This document shows, one piece after another, positions 51,476-59,932 of a stretch of DNA of 64,000 nt (its first letter is position 1; each line of letters begins with the position of its first letter). The translations under genes and the position numbers were made by a program. The DNA lies in contig NZ_CP038492.1 in the NCBI RefSeq assembly GCF_004751985.1, positions 2,604,001 to 2,668,000 on the forward strand, read 5' to 3'. This DNA comes from Rhodophyticola sp. CCM32 (GTDB taxonomy: Bacteria > Pseudomonadota > Alphaproteobacteria > Rhodobacterales > Rhodobacteraceae). The notes under the pieces were generated by a model. That model was not told where the DNA came from, did not search any database, and saw only the letters and a list, made by a program, of their open reading frames with translations.

Positions 51476-53677
51476 ATGACAGATTTCACCATGGAAACCG
51501 GCGCCGATGGCGTCGCTGTAATCACCTGGGACGTGAAGGGAAAATCCATGAACGTCCTCAGCCGCGAAGCGCTGGGCACGGTCGAGGTTCTGATCGACCA
51601 GGCGTTGGGCGATGATGCGGTGAAAGGCGTGGTCATTACTTCGGGCAAAGAGACATTCGCCGGGGGCATGGATTTGAATGTGCTGGCCTCGATCCGGCAG
51701 GAAGCAGGCGATGATCCGGCCAGGGGCCTGTTTGATTTCACCATGAATGGCCATCGGGTCATGCGGAAAATGGAACGCGCCGGGATGGACCCGAAGACCA
51801 ACAAGGGCGGCAAACCCGTGGCCTGCGCCATCACCGGCACCTGCGCCGGGATCGGCACCGAGATTGCCCTGGCCACCCATCGCCGTTTCATGGCCGAAAA
51901 TCCCAAGGCAAAGATCGGCCTGCCCGAAATTCTGGTGGGCATCTTCCCGGGCGGCGGCGGCACCACACGCTATTCGCGGATGGTGGGTGCGATGGCCGCC
52001 AGCCCGGTCTTGCTGGAAGGCCGGATGCTGGACCCCGGCAAAGCCAAATCCGCCGGTCTGATTGACGAAGTCGTGCCCGCAGATCAGTTGCTTGAAAAGG
52101 CGAAAGACTGGGTGTTGTCCGCCGGTGACGCGGATATCGTCAAACCCTGGGATCAGAAAGGCTGGAAAATGCCCGGCGGCGCGCCGTATCACCCTGCGGG
52201 TTTCATGACCTTCGTGGGCGCCAGCGCCATGATCAACGGCAAGACAAAAGGCGTCTACCCGGCAGCCAAAGCCTTGCTTTCGGCGGTTTATGAAGGCGCG
52301 TTGATGCCGTTTGACACCGCGCTGACCATCGAGGCGCGCTGGTTCACATCGGTTCTGATGAACCCCTCCTCCTCGGCCATGATCCGGTCGCTGTTCCTCA
52401 ACAAGGAAGCGCTGGAGAAAGGTGCCAACCGGCCCGCCGTGGCGGATCAGACGGTCAAACGTGTCGGCATCCTCGGGGCCGGGATGATGGGCGCGGGCAT
52501 CGCCTATGTCTCGGCCAATGCCGGGATCGAGGTTGTGCTGATCGACAATGCGCAGGAGGCCGCCGAGAAGGGCAAATCCTATGCCGAGGGCATCCTTGAC
52601 AAGGGCATGGCCCGCAAGAAGGTCACCCAGGACAAGAAAGATCAGGTCCTGGGGCGGATCACACCAACCACGGATTACGCGCAGCTTGACGGCTGCGATC
52701 TGATTGTCGAGGCGGTGTTCGAAGATATCGGTGTGAAGGCCGAGGTGACGCAGAAAACCGAGGCCGTCATCCCCGGGACCGCGATTTTCGCCACCAATAC
52801 CTCGACCCTGCCGATCACCGAACTGGCCAAGGCCAGCGCCCGGCCCGAGCAGTTTATCGGCATCCATTTCTTCAGCCCGGTGGACAAGATGATGCTGGTC
52901 GAGATCATCAAGGGCGAAAAGACAGGTGAGGTTGCGGTTGCCAAAGCGCTCGATTTCGTGCGCCAGATCCGCAAGACCCCGATCGTGGTCAATGATGCGC
53001 GCTTCTTCTATGCCAACCGCTGCATCATCCCCTATATCAACGAAGGCATCCGCATGGTGAAAGAGGGCATCGCGCCGGCGCTGATCGAGAATGCGGCGAA
53101 GCTGGTCGGCATGCCGCTTGGCCCCCTGCAACTGACCGATGAAACCTCGATTGATCTGGGTGTGAAGATTGCCAGGGCCACCAAGGCCGCCATGGGCGAC
53201 GCCTATGATGACAGTTCGGACGAGGTGATTTTCTGGATGGAGGCTGAAGGCCGCCTGGGCCGCAAATCAAACGCGGGTTTCTATGCCTATGATGAGAAAG
53301 GCAAACGTCTGGACATCTGGGAGGGTCTGAGCGCGAAATTCCCCATTGCCGATACGCAGCCCGACCTGATCGAGGTTCAGCACCGATTGCTTTTCACCCA
53401 GGTGCTGGAAGCCGTTCGCGCGCTGGAGGAGGGTGTGCTGGAAGATATCCGCGAGGGCGATGTCGGCGCGATTCTGGGATGGGGGTTTGCGCCCTGGTCC
53501 GGCGGGCCGTTCAGCTGGCTGGATATCCTGGGCACGCCCTATGCCGCCGACCGCTGCGATCAGTTGGCCGAAACCTATGGCGACCGTTTTGCAACGCCCG
53601 GGCTTCTGCGTGAGATGGCCGGGAAAGGGCAGAGCTTCTATGACCGGTTTGGACCGGACGCACAGAAAGCCGCGTAA
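51476..53677 (+). CDS. Multifunctional fatty acid oxidation enzyme (enoyl-CoA hydratase / 3-hydroxyacyl-CoA dehydrogenase)
   Basis: 733-residue FadJ/FadB-like protein. The N-terminal crotonase domain (about 1-190) has the oxyanion segments GKETFAGGMDLNVL and TGTCAGIGTEIALATHR with the catalytic Glu region GLPEILVGIFPGGGGTTR; the middle domain starts with the NAD-binding VGILGAGMMGAGIAYV near 328, and the dehydrogenase C-terminal part has GIHFFSPVDKMMLVEII and the ANRCIIPYINEG helix. Completes beta-oxidation with the dehydrogenase and thiolase of this block. Confidence 0.95.
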   Translation: MTDFTMETGADGVAVITWDVKGKSMNVLSREALGTVEVLIDQALGDDAVKGVVITSGKETFAGGMDLNVLASIRQEAGDDPARGLFDFTMNGHRVMRKMERAGMDPKTNKGGKPVACAITGTCAGIGTEIALATHRRFMAENPKAKIGLPEILVGIFPGGGGTTRYSRMVGAMAASPVLLEGRMLDPGKAKSAGLIDEVVPADQLLEKAKDWVLSAGDADIVKPWDQKGWKMPGGAPYHPAGFMTFVGASAMINGKTKGVYPAAKALLSAVYEGALMPFDTALTIEARWFTSVLMNPSSSAMIRSLFLNKEALEKGANRPAVADQTVKRVGILGAGMMGAGIAYVSANAGIEVVLIDNAQEAAEKGKSYAEGILDKGMARKKVTQDKKDQVLGRITPTTDYAQLDGCDLIVEAVFEDIGVKAEVTQKTEAVIPGTAIFATNTSTLPITELAKASARPEQFIGIHFFSPVDKMMLVEIIKGEKTGEVAVAKALDFVRQIRKTPIVVNDARFFYANRCIIPYINEGIRMVKEGIAPALIENAAKLVGMPLGPLQLTDETSIDLGVKIARATKAAMGDAYDDSSDEVIFWMEAEGRLGRKSNAGFYAYDEKGKRLDIWEGLSAKFPIADTQPDLIEVQHRLLFTQVLEAVRALEEGVLEDIREGDVGAILGWGFAPWSGGPFSWLDILGTPYAADRCDQLAETYGDRFATPGLLREMAGKGQSFYDRFGPDAQKAA

Positions 53678-53691
53678 CCGCAGAACACAGC

Positions 53692-53733
53692 GTGGAAAAC
53701 TCCAGTTTTCCACAAGGAATTCTCGAGAATTCC
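53692..53733. repeat. Tandem palindrome element, copy 1
   Basis: GTGGAAAACT-CC-AGTTTTCCAC (53692-53713, 10-base arms) is followed by the perfect 18-bp palindrome GGAATTCTCGAGAATTCC (53716-53733). The same pair recurs 133 bases later. It begins 15 bases after the FadJ-like stop; the 293-base gap has no gene. Confidence 0.85.
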
Positions 53734-53772
53734 GGCCCCGGGGGATGTTATCTGCGTCGGAAACACCCCCTT

Positions 53773-53784
53773 GGCGCATGCGCC
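53773..53784. repeat. Perfect 12-bp palindrome
   Basis: GGCGCATGCGCC sits between the two tandem palindrome elements and looks like a further operator or structural element of this gap. Confidence 0.45.
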
Positions 53785-53826
53785 TTTCGCCAGGCCCCTG
53801 GTTTTATGACCGGTCTGACGCAAAGC

Positions 53827-53866
53827 GGAAAACTCCAGTTTTCCATATGGAATTCTCGAGAATTCC
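53827..53866. repeat. Tandem palindrome element, copy 2
   Basis: GGAAAACT-CC-AGTTTTCC (53827-53844), spacer ATAT instead of ACAA, then GGAATTCTCGAGAATTCC (53849-53866). The palindromes are identical to copy 1 while flanks differ, so the palindromes are the conserved unit. Confidence 0.85.
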
Positions 53867-53869
53867 ATT

Positions 53870-53894
53870 GCCGGGAGCGTTGAAAACTCCCGGC
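53870..53894 (+). terminator. GC-rich hairpin after the tandem palindromes
   Basis: GCCGGGAG and CTCCCGGC form perfect 8-base arms with a 9-base loop, followed by GCTTCACTGGCTTTTTTC. The T-run is 12 bases away, so termination is possible but not certain. Confidence 0.5.
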
Positions 53895-53970
53895 GCTTCA
53901 CTGGCTTTTTTCTTTTGGCATTCGTCAGAAAATCCGCATCATTGGCGCATATTGCGAAGGGGAGGAACAT

Positions 53971-55602
53971 ATGGGCTGGATGAAAGACGAAACGGGCCTT
54001 GAAAAACGCCCTGCAAACCATGTGCCGCTGACCCCGCTATCCCATCTTGCGCGCGCTGCCACGGTCTTTCCCACCCGTGAAGCGCTGGTTTATGGCACGA
54101 TCCGCACCAGTTATGCGGACTATCATGGCCGGGTGTCCCGCCTTGCCTCGGCGCTTGCCAAACGTGATGTCGCACCGGGCGATGTGGTGGCCACCCTGCT
54201 GCCCAATATCCCCGCCCATGTGGAGGCGCATTTCGGCGTTCCAGCGGCAGGCGCGGTTCTGAACGCGATCAACATCCGCCTCGACCCGGGCACGATCAGC
54301 TATATCCTCGACCATGGGGAGGCCAGGGTGGTGCTGGCCGATACCCAGTTCCTGACCGTACTGGAGGCCGCCATCGGCGCGATGGAGGGGGAGCCGCCGC
54401 TGATTGTCGAAGTGCCCGATGAACAGGCCGGGTATCCCGCCTCGGGCCGCCATCTGACCTATGACGCGCTCTTGGCCGAGGGGGATGCCGATGCACCCTG
54501 GGTGATGCCCCGGGATGAATGGGAATCCATCGCGCTCAATTATACCTCGGGCACCACAGGGCGGCCCAAGGGCGTGGTGTATCACCATCGCGGCGCCTAT
54601 CTGATCACCCTTGGCACGCCGATTTCCTGGCGGATGACCCTTTACCCCCGCTATCTGACCATCGTGCCGCTGTTTCACTGCAACAACTGGTGCCATGTCT
54701 GGGCCATGCCCGCCCTTGGCGGCACCACGATCTGCTGCCGCGAGATCACCGCCCGCACCATCTATGACGCCATCGCGGATGAGGGTGTGACCCATTTCGG
54801 CGGCGCACCCATTGTGCTCAACATGATCGTCAACGCCGATGATGCGGAGCGGCGCGATTTCTCCCATATGGTGGAGGTTTTCACCGCCGGTGCGCCGCCG
54901 CCCGCCGCCACATTGGCGGCGATCGAGACGATGGGTTTCCATGTCACCCAGGTCTATGGGCTGACCGAGGTCTATGGCCCGGCCACGGAATGCACCTGGC
55001 AGGATGGTCTCTGGGATGATCTGCCGCCAGACGACCGCGCCGCGATCAAGGCCCGTCAGGGCGTCGCCTTCCCCAATATGGACCATGTGACGGTGATGGA
55101 TACCGACAGCATGACCCAGACCCCCATGGATGGCACCGCCCTGGGGGAGATTGTGATGCGCGGCAATGCGGTGATGAAAGGCTATTACAAAAACCCCCGG
55201 GCCACGGCAGAGGCGTTCAGGGGCGGGTATTTCCACACCGGCGACATCGCCATCCAACACCCCGACAGCTATGTGCAGATCGCCGACCGGGCGAAGGATA
55301 TCATCATTTCCGGCGGCGAAAATGTCAGCTCGGTCGAGGTTGAAGGCGCCCTGATGCATCACCCCGCCGTCTCGCTTTGCGCTGTGGTTGCCAAAGCGGA
55401 CGAGAAATGGGGCGAAGTGCCCTATGCCTTTGTCGAGTTGAAAGACGGCGCCAAAGCCACCGAGGCGGAACTGATCGCCTTCCTGCGCCAGCGTCTGGCC
55501 GGGTTCAAGACCCCGAAACATGTGGCTTTTATCGACTTGCCGAAAACCTCCACCGGCAAAATCCAGAAATTCGAGCTGCGGCAAAAGGCCAAAACCCTCT
55601 GA
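53971..55602 (+). CDS. Acyl-CoA ligase (AMP-forming; DmdB-like branch)
   Basis: 543-residue ANL ligase. AMP-binding motif YTSGTTGRPKGVVYHH (about 191-206), the adenine motif GLTEVYGPATECTW, FHTGDIAIQHPDSYVQIADRAKDIIISGGENVSSVEVE in the hinge, and the catalytic Lys in KTSTGKIQKFELRQKAK. This is the medium-chain/methylmercaptopropionate ligase branch (DmdB-like) common in roseobacters, but substrate cannot be fixed. Good AGGAGG before the start. It lies 293 bases after the FadJ-like gene. Confidence 0.93.
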   Translation: MGWMKDETGLEKRPANHVPLTPLSHLARAATVFPTREALVYGTIRTSYADYHGRVSRLASALAKRDVAPGDVVATLLPNIPAHVEAHFGVPAAGAVLNAINIRLDPGTISYILDHGEARVVLADTQFLTVLEAAIGAMEGEPPLIVEVPDEQAGYPASGRHLTYDALLAEGDADAPWVMPRDEWESIALNYTSGTTGRPKGVVYHHRGAYLITLGTPISWRMTLYPRYLTIVPLFHCNNWCHVWAMPALGGTTICCREITARTIYDAIADEGVTHFGGAPIVLNMIVNADDAERRDFSHMVEVFTAGAPPPAATLAAIETMGFHVTQVYGLTEVYGPATECTWQDGLWDDLPPDDRAAIKARQGVAFPNMDHVTVMDTDSMTQTPMDGTALGEIVMRGNAVMKGYYKNPRATAEAFRGGYFHTGDIAIQHPDSYVQIADRAKDIIISGGENVSSVEVEGALMHHPAVSLCAVVAKADEKWGEVPYAFVELKDGAKATEAELIAFLRQRLAGFKTPKHVAFIDLPKTSTGKIQKFELRQKAKTL

Positions 55603-55668
55603 CCCCGCATCTTGACCTGACCTGCGCAGCGCCTATTTTCAAAGGCAGACAGCAAGGAGCTTTGCGCC

Positions 55669-55776
55669 ATGATCATTTCCCACAAAACAGCCGCGCCGCC
55701 TGTCTGTGTTCCTGTGGAAATGATCTCCGATGCCTTGCTCGATCCAGCTTTCAAACCTCTTCTGGTCCACCCCTGA
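55669..55776 (+). CDS. Putative 35-residue leader peptide overlapping the ABC-F start
   Basis: ATG 55669 has an excellent AAGGAG at about nine bases upstream, better than the downstream ABC-F gene has. The 35-codon frame (MIISHKTAAPPVCVPVEMISD...) ends with TGA at 55774-55776, 44 bases inside the ABC-F coding region in another frame. A perfect 10-bp inverted repeat lies within it (55671-55680 with 55716-55725). This is the layout of leader-peptide attenuators of ribosome-protection and Erm genes. Translation is suggested by the ribosome-binding site only; no homologue is known to me. Confidence 0.5.
   Translation: MIISHKTAAPPVCVPVEMISDALLDPAFKPLLVHP
55671..55725 (+). promoter_or_regulatory. 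Hairpin covering the ABC-F ribosome-binding region
   Basis: GATCATTTCC (55671-55680) pairs perfectly with GGAAATGATC (55716-55725); inner CAC..ACAG pairs with CTGT..GTG. The right arm contains the only GGA before the ABC-F ATG (55730), so folding would hide it; a ribosome on the leader ORF would open it. Confidence 0.6.
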
Positions 55777-57319
55777 CGGCCAGCCGCTTTTCACCGATCT
55801 CACATTGCAGTTCGGCCCGGGCCGCACCGGGCTTGTGGGCCGGAATGGCGTTGGCAAAACCACGCTTCTGCGCCTGATCGAAGGGAAACTGACCCCGCAA
55901 TCGGGCCAGATCACCCGGGACGGGCCTATCGCCATTCTCAGGCAGGAGGCGCAGATCCCGCAGGGCCAGACCATTGCCGATCTGTTTCAGGTCACCGACG
56001 GGCTGGCCTGTCTGGCCCGGGCCGGGGCAGGCCGGGCCAGCGCCGATGATCTGGCCACCGCAGACTGGACCCTGCCCGCCCGGATCGAAACCGCGCTTGG
56101 CCGGTTCGGGCTCGACACCGGGCCCGAGACAGCCCTCAGCACCCTTTCGGGCGGGCAGCAGACCCGGGCGCGGCTGGCCGCACTGATCTTTGCGGACCCT
56201 GCCTTCCTGCTGCTGGACGAGCCGACCAACACCCTTGATCAGGACGGGCGCGCGGCCGTGATCGCCCTGTTGCAGGGCTGGCAGGCCGGGGCCATCGTCG
56301 TCAGCCATGACCGCGATCTGCTGGACAATATGGACCGGATCACCGAACTGACCAGCCTTGGCGCAACCAGCTATGGCGGCAATTACAGCGCTTACCAGGC
56401 GCAGAAAGCCCGGGAGCTGACTGCAGCCCGCCAACATCTGGACCGGGCCAGACGCCAGATCGACGAGACCGCCCGCAAACGACAGGTCACGGTGGAACGG
56501 AAAGCCCGCAGGGATCGGGCAGGCCGGGCCAAACGCGCCAAGGGGGATATGCCGAAAATAACCGCCAATAGCGCGCGGGACCGCAGCGAACGCACCACGG
56601 CCAGCCTGTCACGGACGGGGCAGAAGCTGCACAGCGAGGCCGAAACGGCGCTGCGTGACGCCACGGCCCGGGTCGAACGCCTGACAGAACTGACCGTTTC
56701 CCTGCCGGAAACCGGGCTTGCCAATGGTCAGACCGTGCTGCGGGCCGTCGGGCTGACCGGCGGCTTTGACCCCGCCCGCCCGCTGATCCGCGATCTGTCG
56801 CTGCATATCACCGGGCCGGAACGGGTTGCCCTGACCGGGGCGAATGGCGCGGGCAAATCCACCTTGCTCAACCTGCTCACCGGTCGGTTGCAACCAGTCT
56901 CCGGTACGGTCACGATCCTGCCGGATCATGCGATGCTTGATCAGCATGTGGGCCTGCTCGACCCCGCCCTGTCGCTACGCGACAATTTCCATCTGCTGAC
57001 CCCGGATGCCGATGACAAGACCTGCCGCGCGGCGCTGGCACGGTTCGGGTTCCGGGCCGAAAGCGCTCTTTGCCCGACCGCCACGCTCAGCGGCGGGCAG
57101 ATGCTGCGTGCGGGGCTGGCCTGCGTGCTTGGCGCCCCCAGACCACCCCGCCTTCTGATCCTGGATGAACCCACCAATCATCTTGATCTTGAGGCCATCG
57201 CGGCAATGGAGGACGGGCTGACCGCTTATGACGGGGCGCTTCTGGTGGTCAGCCATGATCACCGCTTTCTGCGCCATATCGGGATCACCAGGCACCTCAC
57301 CCTGCCCCGTCAGCTTTGA
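55730..57319 (+). CDS. ABC-F family ATPase
   Basis: 529-residue cytoplasmic ABC-F protein with two ATPase domains and no membrane part: Walker A GRNGVGKTTLLRLIEG (about 37) and GANGAGKSTLLNLLTG (about 368), signatures LSGGQQTRARLAAL and LSGGQMLRAGLACV, and Walker B LLLDEPTNTLD and LILDEPTNHLD. The charged linker (about 240-300) is the ribosome-contacting segment. ABC-F proteins act on stalled ribosomes or confer antibiotic resistance. A leader ORF and hairpin precede it, suggesting induced translation. Confidence 0.93.
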   Translation: MPCSIQLSNLFWSTPDGQPLFTDLTLQFGPGRTGLVGRNGVGKTTLLRLIEGKLTPQSGQITRDGPIAILRQEAQIPQGQTIADLFQVTDGLACLARAGAGRASADDLATADWTLPARIETALGRFGLDTGPETALSTLSGGQQTRARLAALIFADPAFLLLDEPTNTLDQDGRAAVIALLQGWQAGAIVVSHDRDLLDNMDRITELTSLGATSYGGNYSAYQAQKARELTAARQHLDRARRQIDETARKRQVTVERKARRDRAGRAKRAKGDMPKITANSARDRSERTTASLSRTGQKLHSEAETALRDATARVERLTELTVSLPETGLANGQTVLRAVGLTGGFDPARPLIRDLSLHITGPERVALTGANGAGKSTLLNLLTGRLQPVSGTVTILPDHAMLDQHVGLLDPALSLRDNFHLLTPDADDKTCRAALARFGFRAESALCPTATLSGGQMLRAGLACVLGAPRPPRLLILDEPTNHLDLEAIAAMEDGLTAYDGALLVVSHDHRFLRHIGITRHLTLPRQL

Positions 57320-57377
57320 GTTGAGCGGATATGTGCCATCGGCTATCGTGCTGGCAAAACAAGGCAGCACCACAGGC

Positions 57378-58394
57378 ATGACCGCGCTTAGCGAATATCA
57401 GCGGCTTGAGGCAACCGGTCTCTGGCGCGACACCGAAGACAGCCAGCGCCGCGAGGTTCTGGTCTCCCTTGGGGATGCCACGCTGGTCATCTCGACCCTC
57501 AGCGACACCGCGCTGTCCCATTGGTCCCTGCCCGCAGTGCACCGCCTGAACCCGGGCAAGACCCCCGCACTATACGCCCCCGACACCGAGGCCGAAGAAG
57601 TGCTGGAACTGACCGAGCCAGAGATGATCGCCGCCATCGAAAAGGTCCGCAATGTGATCGACCGCGCCCGCCCGCATCCGGGCCGTCTGCGGCTGATCCT
57701 TGGCGGCGCGGCCAGTCTGGCAATTGTGCTGGCCGGTCTCTTCTGGCTGCCGGGCGCCTTGCTGCGCCAGACCGTTTCGGTCCTGCCAGAGGCGAAACGG
57801 ATGGACCTTGGCCGCGACATCCTGTCGGAAATGACCACACTTGCGGGATTGCCCTGCAATGATGCCGCCGGCGTCAGGGCCCTCACCGGACTGGCGCGCG
57901 CCACTCTGGGCGCTGATGCAGCACGGCTTGTGGTTCTGCCCTCCTCGGTGCCCGGCAGCGCCCATCTGCCCGGTGATATCATCGTGCTGAACCGCGCCCT
58001 GGTCGAAGATTACGAGACGCCTGAAGTGCTGGCAGGCTATCTGCTGGCCGAAGATGAACGTCACCGGATGCAGGACCCGGCCGCGCGGCTGCTGCAGGAG
58101 GCGGGGCTGATGGCCACCTTCCGCATGCTGACCACGGGCGAGATCGACATGGGCCATCTGCATGACCACGCGGCCAGATTGCTGACCCGCACCACGATAC
58201 CGGTAAGCGACGAGGCGCTGCTGGCCCGCTTTGCCGAGGCGGAAATCTCGTCAGAACCCTATGCCTTTGCCCTGGATATGTCCGGCGAAACCACCCTGCC
58301 CCTGATCGAGGGCGATCCGATGCGCGCCCGGCTGCGCAGCCCGCTGATGCCCGATGCAAGCTGGGTCGCACTCCAGCAAATCTGCGACGGATAA
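57378..58394 (+). CDS. Membrane protein resembling a degenerate M48 peptidase
   Basis: 338-residue protein with one clear span (about 107-128). The following domain has LPGDIIVLNRALVEDYETPEVLAGYLLAEDERHRMQDP, laid out like the M48 zinc-peptidase segment (substrate strand, helix, then HExxH), but the HExxH position reads EDERH, so the first His and Glu of the zinc site are missing. It may be an inactive relative. ATG 57378 is preferred over the frame running from 57228 inside the ABC-F gene; a 58-base gap follows abcF, so cotranscription is likely. Family assignment is tentative. Confidence 0.7.
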   Translation: MTALSEYQRLEATGLWRDTEDSQRREVLVSLGDATLVISTLSDTALSHWSLPAVHRLNPGKTPALYAPDTEAEEVLELTEPEMIAAIEKVRNVIDRARPHPGRLRLILGGAASLAIVLAGLFWLPGALLRQTVSVLPEAKRMDLGRDILSEMTTLAGLPCNDAAGVRALTGLARATLGADAARLVVLPSSVPGSAHLPGDIIVLNRALVEDYETPEVLAGYLLAEDERHRMQDPAARLLQEAGLMATFRMLTTGEIDMGHLHDHAARLLTRTTIPVSDEALLARFAEAEISSEPYAFALDMSGETTLPLIEGDPMRARLRSPLMPDASWVALQQICDG

Positions 58395-58426
58395 ACAAAG
58401 CCAGCCAAACGCACCCTTCCTCTCCC

Positions 58427-58487
58427 CTTCTCTATCTCAAAAATACTTCGGGGGAGCTGCCGCAGGCAGCGGGGGCAGCGCCCCCGC
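58427..58487 (+). repeat. Operon-end repeat element with two hairpins
   Basis: CTTCTCTATCTCA then AAAATACTTCGGGGGA, followed by GCTGCC-GCA-GGCAGC and GGGGGC-AGC-GCCCCC (58456-58485). Most complete copy of the family at 13172, 44095 and 48739; it lies 33 bases after the M48-like gene. Confidence 0.65.
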
Positions 58488-58569
58488 CCATCGCTCGACA
58501 CATGAAAGACGCAATAGCACGTCCCGAGAAAGCAATTGCTTGGCAGGGCTTTTGTGATGCGCGATATCT

Positions 58570-58587
58570 CAGGTTTTCGAGACCTGC
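58570..58587 (-). terminator. Short hairpin after the SPOR gene
   Basis: On the minus strand CAGGT and ACCTG pair around a 7-base loop just after the stop codon. No T-run follows, so it is a weak candidate. Confidence 0.35.
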
Positions 58588-58588
58588 T

Positions 58589-59866
58589 TTAACGCCGGGT
58601 CACGGCCTGGCCGAACCCGGCGCCGCGGGCGGTCTGCAAGGCGCGCGCCAGTGACGTGCTGTCCCCATAGGGCCCGGCCAGAACCACGAAACTGCTGCGT
58701 CCGCCGCGCTCTGACTGGCCAATTCTGGCACCAAGACCACGGGCCGCCAACCGGTCCCGCGCGATCCGCGCATCCCCCTGGCTGCCATAGCGCCCCACCA
58801 GAACAAACCGATGACCGGCTGCGGCAGGGCCGGCCGCCTCGGCAGAGGCCGGGGCCACATGCGGCGCACGCGGCGTGACGGCATTGCGGGTGCTGGCCAC
58901 CGGCACGCCTGAAACAGAAGGGGCCACAGTCGCGGCACGGCTGACCTGCGGGCCGGATGGCGCAACGTAAGGCACCAGCATGACCTGATCCGCAGTAGTC
59001 ACACCCCGCACGACGCGGCGCTGCGCTTGCTGTGATGTCGCAGCGGCCGGGCGCGTGACGTAGCGCCGCGAAACCCCGCGACGGGGAAGCTCATCGGTCC
59101 AGACCATGGACATCTGCGCATCGCCCTGTGCCGTGCGCGGCCCCCGGTTCGGGTTCAGCCGACCGTCATCCCAGGCCGCCCGATACCCGGGCGGAACCGA
59201 TGGCTGTACCGGTCGCACAAGGGTTGTGGTCGTGGCCGTTCGCACCGCAGCGGCGGGGGCGGGGGCGGCCCCCTGCGCCGTCGCCACGATGGTCGTCCCG
59301 CCACCGGGATGCACCGCTTGCGGGCCACAGCGCACATCGCTGCCCGTCATATAAGGCCGCGCAGAGGCCGGGACGTTGGGACAGGCGGATTGCGCAACCT
59401 GCCGTACACCCGGCGCAGGCGCGGTGACAATTGCGGGGTCCTGACGGATGGTTGTGGTTGTGCTGCGGGCCGGACGGGCCGCGACTGTTCGCACCGGGGC
59501 TGCTGTTGTCGTTCGGGCCGGGGCCGCTGTTGCAACGCGCCGCGCCGGGGCTGCCGCCTGTTCGGGCGCCCGCCCGGCAGGCGCTTGCGCCGTGGCGGTG
59601 CCACCCCGCACAGAGGGCTGATAGCCGCATAACACCTGGCGCGACCGACTGACCCGCGGCACCCAGTTCGTGGTGCCGCCAAAGCCCGCGCGGATAAACA
59701 CACAGCCCCGGCTGTCCACATACTGGTTGCCTGAAAACCCGGATGGCGGCAGTTCAGACGGGCCGCCGATATCCGCCACGCTTTGCGCCAAAACCGGGCC
59801 TGACCCGCCGACAGAAAAGGCCAGCGCCATGCAGACCGGCACCACAAATGACAGAACACGCATCAT
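58589..59866 (-). CDS. SPOR domain-containing exported protein
   Basis: 425-residue protein: signal peptide (about 1-27, VLA-QSVA), a short folded part with the GCVFIRAGFGGTTNWVPRV segment, a long Ala/Pro/Thr/Arg-rich linker (about 80-340) and a C-terminal SPOR domain (about 350-425; HRFVLVGRYGSQGDARIARDRLAARGL, SSFVVLAGPYGD). SPOR domains bind denuded septal peptidoglycan, so it probably acts at the division site. It is preceded by a 66-base gap downstream of upp. Confidence 0.92.
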   Translation of the reverse strand: MMRVLSFVVPVCMALAFSVGGSGPVLAQSVADIGGPSELPPSGFSGNQYVDSRGCVFIRAGFGGTTNWVPRVSRSRQVLCGYQPSVRGGTATAQAPAGRAPEQAAAPARRVATAAPARTTTAAPVRTVAARPARSTTTTIRQDPAIVTAPAPGVRQVAQSACPNVPASARPYMTGSDVRCGPQAVHPGGGTTIVATAQGAAPAPAAAVRTATTTTLVRPVQPSVPPGYRAAWDDGRLNPNRGPRTAQGDAQMSMVWTDELPRRGVSRRYVTRPAAATSQQAQRRVVRGVTTADQVMLVPYVAPSGPQVSRAATVAPSVSGVPVASTRNAVTPRAPHVAPASAEAAGPAAAGHRFVLVGRYGSQGDARIARDRLAARGLGARIGQSERGGRSSFVVLAGPYGDSTSLARALQTARGAGFGQAVTRR

Positions 59867-59932
59867 GAATCCCCCAGATTCCTATTGGAAACTGTGCCGG
59901 AGGATTGTTTTCAAGTAAAGAACGGAAAACGC

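Noticed and set aside
53638..54021. 127-codon minus-strand frame in the gap before the acyl-CoA ligase
   Set aside because: It covers both tandem palindrome elements and overlaps real genes at both ends; its translation repeats the palindromes (GILENS, KLEF) and is an artefact.
46516..55602. Assignment of the block as a dedicated DMSP demethylation (dmdBCD) locus
   Set aside because: The dehydrogenase and ligase have DmdC/DmdB-like architecture, but no DmdD or DmdA is present and the thiolase and FadJ-like enzyme point to general beta-oxidation; substrate remains open.
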